Assembly: GCA_015501075.1 (NCBI GenBank)
Contig: JADNYJ010000821.1
Span: forward strand, 1 to 12,409
DNA from: Gymnopilus junonius
Taxonomy: Eukaryota > Basidiomycota > Agaricomycetes > Agaricales > Galerinaceae
Direction: 5' to 3'
DNA length: 12,409 bases
The translations under genes and the position numbers were made by a program. The notes below the pieces were generated by a model. The model was not told where the DNA came from and searched no databases. It saw only the letters and a program-made list of their open reading frames with translations. Positions within the stretch are counted from its first letter, which is position 1; each line of letters opens with the position of its first letter. Below, piece after piece: positions 7,257-12,409 of the stretch.

Positions 7257-8033
7257 TGATTGGTTGCTCAGGGATTTTCCCAGAAGCCCGGAACAGACTT
7301 CAGCAATGATGGGACCTTTGCACCAGTCATGCACTTCGAAACTTTGTGCACAATCCTCGCATTTGCTGCTGTACACAATTTAAAATTACGGCAATTTGAT
7401 GTCAAGGGCACCTATCTACATGGGAACCTAAAGGAGGAGATATTTATGGCACAACCAGAAGGCTATTCAGATGGAACGGATTGTGTCTGCAAATTAATCA
7501 AATCCCTTTATGGATTGAAGCAAGCCGGAAATGTGTGGAACCATGAACTCGACTCCGTACTCACAAAATTAGGATTCTCGCAGCTAAAAACAGACTACTG
7601 CTGCTATATTAGGCAAAATGGAGAAGAATTCATGATTCTATTAATATGGGTCAATGATTTCATCACTATCTCAACAATGGATGAAGAAAATGATTGGACG
7701 GAAAAGGATCTACAAGCACATTTTGACATCAAGTCACTCAGACAGCCATCATTATTATTGGGAATCAAAATACATCAAGGGGATCATATTATTATCCTCT
7801 TGCAAACACATTTTATTGATATCCTACTCAAGAAATTTAAATTACAGGATGCCAACCCTGTAATGACACCCCTTGATCCCCATGTTAAACTTGATGACAA
7901 CACCAAATATGGAAATGTCAACAAGGAGGATGAAGAAACTTTGATCTCTCACAGATATGCAGTGCTTATTGGATCATTGATGTACTTGGCACACAGAACA
8001 TGACTGGATATTGCTTATTCAACTCACAAACTT
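7257..8033 (+). pseudogene. copia reverse transcriptase (RVT_2) with altered active site
   Basis: Reading starts in LVAQGFSQ after TGA 7257-7259 and stays open to TGA 8001-8003. It covers the conserved FDVKG.YLHG block (catalytic D, 7398-7400), the YGLKQAG motif and GSLMYLAHRT. The catalytic pair normally reads VDD; here it is VND (7650-7658, aspartate replaced by asparagine at 7653-7655). This is a G-to-A change at a former CpG. The enzyme would copy the element's RNA into cDNA in the particle, but this copy should be dead even without the stops. Confidence 0.93.
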
Positions 8034-8690
8034 GTGCAGTACACATCAAATCCAAAACCAAAACACTGGGCAGCTGTAAAACAAATATTTCATTACCTCA
8101 AAGGTACCTGGAACCATGCTCTCATATTCAGAGGAGAAGAAGATCATTTATTAAATAATCAATTACACATCTATTGTGATGCTGATTGGGCTGCCGACCT
8201 TGACAGAAAATCAATCAGCAGTTATGTAGTTACTATGGCAGGGGGGGCCATTGCCTGGAGCTCGAAAAAGCAAAATACTGTTGCTCTTTCAACAGCTGAG
8301 GCAGAATATGTCTCCACCACTCATATTGCCAAACAAGTACTTTGGCACAGATCTTTATTTTTGGAGCTTGATTTACCAATCCTGATGACCTCCACTATTT
8401 TTTCAGACAATCAGGCAGCTATCTCAATTTCTCACCACCCAGAATTCCATGCGAGAACAAAGCATATTGACATATATTATCATTTCTTACAAGATCTCAT
8501 GGAAACCAGAATTATTGATGTAGTCTACATCAAAATGGATGAAAACCTCGTGGATATATTTACCAAAGCACTAACATCAGGAAAATGACTTTAAGGCCTG
8601 GGTTGATCCGAGAGTATCTCTGTGCCAGGCACATCTCTCAGGTAACTTCAGTTGCTCTGTGGTGCTCTAGGCTGCTCCTAGCTCAGTTTT
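8034..8690 (+). pseudogene. copia RNase H domain and C-terminal tail
   Basis: The same frame as the RT runs to TGA 8586-8588. Motifs in order are CDADWA, LSTAEAEY, DNQAA, and RTKHIDIYYHF, ending in VDIFTKAL. They cover the acidic active-site residues of Ty1/copia RNase H, which removes RNA from the RNA-cDNA hybrid. After a further one-base shift a short tail seems to continue to a TAA near 8695. Confidence 0.9.
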
Positions 8691-8876
8691 CTTAACAGTA
8701 GATATTGTACTTTACAATTTACTTATAAATCTTATGGTATTCAACATTTAATATGCAAAGTAACATTTATTGTGCTATAGAACATCATGTCTTACACAGA
8801 AAATCTATACTACTACTGAGCTACATACTAGGGATGTGAGAGGACAATGCTGATGCTGGAGGAGGGAGGCAGTGAT
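8691..8876. other. junction between copia 3' end and Plavaka 3' flank
   Basis: No LTR copy is seen here. A minus-strand AATAAA lies at 8771-8766, about 105 bases after the Plavaka stop, and could be its poly(A) signal. A purine run at 8859-8872 (GGAGGAGGGAGGCA) resembles a polypurine tract but is not followed by an LTR start. The exact join is not visible. Confidence 0.4.
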
Positions 8877-10686
8877 TTACCATATAGTCTGATATGAGTA
8901 TTTACTCTGCCAGTTATTCACCAAAAATTTATCTGCCTCATCTAAGACATTTGATGCTTTCCACTTACTAGTAGCTTCCCTAGGATGACCATCAAAAACT
9001 GGGAAAAGCATACAGCTTTGTCTGATTCTTGAAAGTGGAACAATTTCACCTGGATATCGCCCTTGACTGTCTGGTTTTCCCTTGGATATCTGATACATGC
9101 CATGAGTGTTGTTAGTGACAGCAGCTTGATGAGTATACCACTCGACATATGCAAGTGGACCCTTAGGCCAATTGGGAGGTGCTGGAATAGGTGCACCAGG
9201 TGCAGGAAGGATGCTTGGAAGAGAAAAGATCACTTTAACATAACCAATTCTTGTGCCTGATAATAAAGCACTTAGAAACTTAAAAGACTGTAAATGTTGT
9301 ACTTACCAGCCAATCCTGTTGATTCAGCTGCATCACCAGAAATCACAACTACTGTATCAAATCATCCATGAGGATGCATTTTGGATTTGGGTATAGCCTT
9401 TACAATATCTCATTCCTCCTCATTGTCTTGCAAAGAAACTGGTTAGAAGCAAAACATCTTATAGACATCAAGGTGAGTAAAAGACAAGGAGGTGATGTCT
9501 AAGTGTTGGGTTGTAAACCAAGAATTCTGGAAAGTACTGAGATATTTCTTCAAATGGAAGCTAAAGTGAGGAGCTGAATGGGAATTTTCAATGAGGGAGA
9601 TTGAATGATTGGGATAGTTGGGAAACTTGGCAATGGCTTTGAGTGGACGGGTAACAGGAAGAGACTGGAGTGGATGGGTTACAGAAGGAGATTGAGTTGA
9701 CTCTGAAGAACTTGGACCAGAGGCCTCAGAACTTGTTTCTGCCTTTTGTAAGGCTAAAAGTGTATTGAAGTATATTATCTTCTCTTGTCAAGAGAGCCAA
9801 TGTATCATCTGTGGGAATTCATCACATTGATTAGTTGCCCTCCAGCCATGCTTTGCAAAATCAATGTGAAGCTGTTCAAACATTTCTGTGTTGTAGTTGT
9901 CTGTCATGCCAAGTACTGAATGCTCTCGACATAGTGGAGAAGAGAATGGAACTTGGGAAGATTGAGATGTTCTCGACACCTGATTTTGACAAAATATTCC
10001 TTATGTTTGTGAAATTCTTTGAGGGCATCCTTCATGTAGCCTAAGGTTTCATTGTTGTGTGCCATGTACTGTGCAAGGTAGATGAAATTAAGAAGACCCT
10101 TTATGGCTTTGATCCCTGAAGGTGCCATGATACTGACTAGACAACCTAGAAGAATCTTCACCATATTTTTATGCTCAGCACCCAAAATCTGAGAAAGGTT
10201 GGAGATGCCATTTTTAAAATGTCAAAGACTGATGCCCAATGGAAGAGACTGTATCCTCTGGTCCAGCACCTTTTTGCCAACAATGTGCTGGCACCAGCCA
10301 ATGAGATGTTTGAATACCCCCTGGTAAAGCTGATGAAGAATGTCCAGTGTAATACACTTGTGAATGTCGGTGTATGGAAAGTCCTGCCAGAATGGTGTAT
10401 AGATGCCACCAGCAACATCATGAGCCATGCATTCCTTGTGGAATTCCTTTGGTGATTTATCCTTGGGTAATTTATCTGAGTCCGCTTTTTTCTTTGCTTC
10501 AGCAATTATTGTTTCCATCCATGGCTTAGTACATAGTGGCAACTGCTTGAAGTTCTGAAGATTTTCAGTGGGGCATTGACACTTAGGACAAGTGCCATAT
10601 TTTGTGCAGGTAACAAGGCACTATTCTGGGTAGTCAGCCATGTAGCAGGCAAGGATTGGATATACATGATGGTGTTAGAAGTAGTG
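8877..10686 (-). pseudogene. Plavaka-type DNA transposase, N-terminus missing, decayed
   Basis: On the minus strand, from 10686 down, conserved basidiomycete Plavaka blocks appear in order: YPILACYMADYPE; CTKYGTCPKCQ; GGIYTPFWQDFPYTDIHKCIT; DILHQLYQGVFKHLIGWCQ; LLNFIYLAQYMAH; HLNLPKFHSL; TDNYNTEMFEQLHIDFAK; and DEFPQMIHWLS. After a 50-bp intron, a tail ends VNNWQSKYSYQTIW with TAA at 8879-8877. The frame is interrupted by TAA 10677-10675, TAG 10623-10621, TGA 10224-10222, TGA 9790-9788, TAA 9445-9443, TGA 9412-9410 and TGA 9364-9362, plus one shift near 9908. Plavaka elements belong with CACTA-like (CMC) cut-and-paste transposons; the enzyme acts on the element ends in the nucleus. About 1.8 kb remains. 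The N-terminal part is gone at about 10686 and no element termini are seen. Confidence 0.86.
9257..9306 (-). other. intron of the Plavaka gene, 50 bp
   Basis: The minus-strand donor GTAAGT (9306-9301) and acceptor CAG (ending 9257) join ...STGLAG to TRIGYVKVIFSLP, a continuous conserved block. One base of the joined glycine codon comes from the upstream exon and two from the downstream exon. Confidence 0.8.
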
Positions 10687-10689
10687 ATC

Positions 10690-11368
10690 AAACACTTCTA
10701 ACAATGTTCTATAAACATTAGAATAGCTTTAGAATAGACTTAGAATTAGTTTCACTTCATTTGGACACTTGTAGTTTACTAAGTTTCTGCTTTTGGTCGC
10801 GTTTTCTCTAGTATTTTGCGAATTACTCGGCATAGAGTTAGAATTTCGGAAAACGGATTTGAGATCTGAAATCAGGTCGAAAATCCGGTTCTAGTGATAT
10901 AGCATACATGGCATTTAAAGTACGTTTGTGTTTTGACATTTTCGAATTGTCCACATTTTGGGTGTTTTGTCATGCCTCACAGTTTTTGGGCACATAGCTA
11001 CATTAGATACTATGTTTTCTACTATGTCAAGCGAAAGCAAGACACTACAATTTGAATTGAACAAGTTATAAGCATTTTGAGTTATACTCTGTGATTCTCA
11101 GTGATTGCTGTACTTGAGCATACTAGTTCCGAGTCCGATTTATTGACTTGGTCTTTTACCTGATTTCGATGTAACGCTATTTGAGCCGGCATTGTCCAGA
11201 GACAAACAAGGACAATCACTGACCTTGCTTTCATGCATGTAACACTATTCCATTCCATCCAAACATGAGCAAGCCTCGAGCTCGACAAGTCGAGCTTATT
11301 GTTGATGCCTGTTTGATATACTATTTCACGTTCGAAAAATACAGCTATGCCACTCTCACAAATGTTCG
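10690..11368. other. no gene seen; transition back to CG-containing DNA
   Basis: Plavaka similarity ends at about 10686. An imperfect inverted repeat (GTTAGAAGTAGTG/CACTTCTAAC, 10674-10701) sits at the break. CG dinucleotides become frequent again after about 10795. A perfect small hairpin, GCTCGAC-AA-GTCGAGC, lies at about 11281-11296. The long minus-strand open frame reaching from here into 11531 overlaps a large palindrome and resembles no protein. Confidence 0.45.
10718..10750 (+). repeat. 11-bp tandem repeat, three copies
   Basis: TTAGAATAGCT, TTAGAATAGAC and TTAGAATTAGT follow one another without gaps. They start 32 bases beyond the Plavaka break. Confidence 0.8.
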
Positions 11369-11709
11369 GTGCATAGCAAGTTGAAATTTTTGAACAAAGT
11401 TCAACCCCAGTGATATTAATGTGTGTTCTCCTAAAGATATGTAAAATAGTGCAATGCGGCCGAGATGTTTGACGGTCCATGCTTCTGTTGCTGTTTTTGT
11501 CTCTTTCATTTAATTCCTTTTTTTTTTTCACATAGCCGTAGGCTATGTAAAGAAACAGTATATAATTGAGAGGACAACAACAACATCGGAGTGTGCTTTG
11601 TCACACTTCTGGGCTGCATTGCACTATTTTACATATCTTTAGTTCACACATCTTAATATCACTGCCCGGTGGGTTGAACTTAGTTCAAAAATTTCAACTT
11701 GCCATGCAC
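11369..11709. mobile_element. 341-bp long imperfect palindrome (foldback or MITE-like)
   Basis: The arm at 11369-11457 and the arm at 11616-11709 are reverse complements over more than 75 positions, with a few mismatches and a 5-6-base gap. Examples are AAGTTGAAATTTTTGAAC and AGATATGTAAAATAGTGCA. The sequence between the arms is diverged, but a perfect 19-nt hairpin (ACATAGCC-GTA-GGCTATGT, 11530-11548) sits exactly at the same centre, 11539. So the whole segment is one palindrome. No coding region or clear target duplication is seen. Transcripts would fold into a long hairpin. Confidence 0.83.
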
Positions 11710-11836
11710 CAACAACGGCAGTAAAACAATTGACTACATAGTATCAAGGTAGAATTTGCAAGTATTTGTCCGGTCCGAGTAGCCACTTATATAGACATAT
11801 GGTCATTTGAAACAACTGCATTCACTGCCTCCTCAC

Positions 11837-12409
11837 TCAGTCCAAGTCTTTCTCGGTGTGGCTGATGTTATCGACTTCGATGACTTGTCCGCTTTCATCT
11901 ACTTGCATTTTGCTGAGCTTCATCCTCGTGACACCGAGTTCCTCATCTGCATAGCCAACATGATGTTTGATGGTGCAAATGGGCTGGGCTGTATGTATCT
12001 GAGTGTTTTGGAGGCGTTGCATTATGGCTTGCTAAAAATCTCTTTAGAAAGGTCTATGCTTATGAACCCATTGACTTGCCTGGGTGAAACTCCCATCCAA
12101 GATCGTGAGGCTCCAGAGAATCATGGTCGATTTGTACTTCTCTCCTCATAGGGGCACTAGGATGATGGAAACTTGTACCTCAACGATGTCGCCTACTTGG
12201 ACCTTAATCGGTTTTGCGCATGTGAACCTGCACCTCGATAGGTAAATGGCCACATCATTACCCGACTCATTATTTGTTGACTCACTTTGTGTCTCCAGCA
12301 TAATTGGTTGTCATTTCATAATACTGGACGATGTTATCTTCAATATGCGCCAAAGTTCTTCCCACAGCAGCTGCTAGATAGCCTTTCGGATCCACGTTGG
12401 GTGAAAAGG
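11837..12409 (-). CDS. 3' end of an unrecognised basidiomycete gene, three exons, one in-frame TGA
   Basis: Minus-strand exons read 12409-12286, 12227-12080 and 12031-11837, ending in TGA. Introns are 12285-12228 (GTGAGT...GTGCAG) and 12079-12032 (GCAAGT...TTTTTAG, a GC-AG intron). The joined reading begins DPKGYLAAAVGRTLAHIEDN, continues through KVQVGDIVEVQVSIILVP and ILDGSFTQ, and ends with VGYADEELGVTRMKLSKM and an acidic tail. I have the impression of a family of uncharacterised Agaricomycete proteins with this C-terminus, but I can give no function. One in-frame TGA (12148-12146) lies before GEKYKS and again fits a CGA arginine codon; it could mark a pseudogene or a recent mutation. CG dinucleotides are common, unlike in the transposon block. 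Its 5' end is beyond the window. Confidence 0.68.
12032..12079 (-). other. GC-AG intron, 48 bp
   Basis: The exon end CAG is followed by GCAAGT, the strong form of the rare GC donor, and the acceptor is ATTTTTAG. Unspliced reading meets TAA and TAG inside it. Splicing in phase 0 gives FTQ-QAIMQRLQ. Confidence 0.65.
12228..12285 (-). other. intron, 58 bp
   Basis: The donor is GTGAGT and the acceptor GTGCAG. It joins GDTK to FTCAKPIKVQVGD; the AA of the lysine codon joins a G across the splice. Confidence 0.68.

Larger units (their letters stand above)
4185..8690 (+). mobile_element. Ty1/copia LTR retrotransposon, 3' LTR not found
   Basis: The order LTR, primer-binding site, Gag with zinc knuckle, protease, integrase, reverse transcriptase, RNase H (integrase before RT) defines the Ty1/copia superfamily. 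The coding region runs from about 4501 to about 8690 and is inactive: nine TGA codons and about five small indels interrupt it. No second copy of the 4185-4402 LTR is seen downstream, and minus-strand Plavaka sequence starts by 8877. The 3' end is therefore truncated or rearranged, and the right boundary given is approximate. Confidence 0.93.

Noticed and set aside
9063..9260. Plus-strand 65-codon frame
   Set aside because: It is antisense to the conserved Plavaka C-terminal exon.
4501..10686. Ascomycete-type RIP (CpA to TpA) as the cause of the stops
   Set aside because: CAA or CAG to TAA or TAG stops are few; the excess is TGA at CGA-type positions, which fits CpG deamination.
11082..11531. 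Minus-strand 149-codon frame
   Set aside because: It crosses one whole arm of the 341-bp palindrome, ends in a poly-T-derived lysine run and has no protein-like motif.
11807..12151. Plus-strand 114-codon frame
   Set aside because: At first it looked coding, but the minus strand gives three exons with good splice sites and a coherent C-terminus; this frame is its antisense.
1..12409. CRISPR array, bacterial operon or phage features
   Set aside because: No regularly spaced identical repeats or ribosome-binding sites are seen, and the genes have fungal introns.

Overview
The window looks like a basidiomycete, probably Agaricomycete, nuclear locus. The evidence is short introns of 48-59 bp with fungal splice sites, a Plavaka-type DNA transposase, a Ty1/copia element, and two spliced partial genes at the edges. 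Nothing resembles a prokaryotic operon. All family names come from reading translations by eye; no search was run.

Layout. A plus-strand gene ends at 485; its visible C-terminal part looks like a LARGE-type (GT49) glycosyltransferase. A minus-strand gene enters from the right edge and ends at 11837; it is three exons of a protein I do not recognise, with one in-frame TGA. The two genes are convergent, and almost all the DNA between them is transposon-derived. From left to right it holds: a non-autonomous hAT element (854-1425) with perfect 8-bp target duplications and a 212-bp palindromic element nested in it (1166-1377); two related elements with terminal inverted repeats and TA flanks (1493-2027 and 2440-2589); a decayed minus-strand gene ending in a split PHD-like zinc finger (about 3650-3137); a strong short hairpin (3850-3904); a broken Ty1/copia retrotransposon (about 4185-8690) with its 5' LTR and primer-binding site; a decayed minus-strand Plavaka transposase missing its N-terminus (about 10686-8877); and a 341-bp palindrome (11369-11709).

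Decay pattern. The copia polyprotein lies in one frame for long stretches. It is broken by nine TGA codons and about five small indels. Most of the TGAs sit where arginine is expected, which fits CGA to TGA. R to C, R to W and D to N changes also fall where a CpG would have been. The Plavaka copy shows the same pattern on the other strand. Both edge genes remain rich in CG dinucleotides. I infer that the central block was cytosine-methylated and decayed by CpG deamination, while the edge genes were spared.

No complete functional system is visible. The most interesting structures are the nested palindrome inside the hAT element, the TA-flanked repeat family, the 341-bp palindrome, and the PHD-finger gene that may belong to the same ancestral element as the Plavaka transposase.
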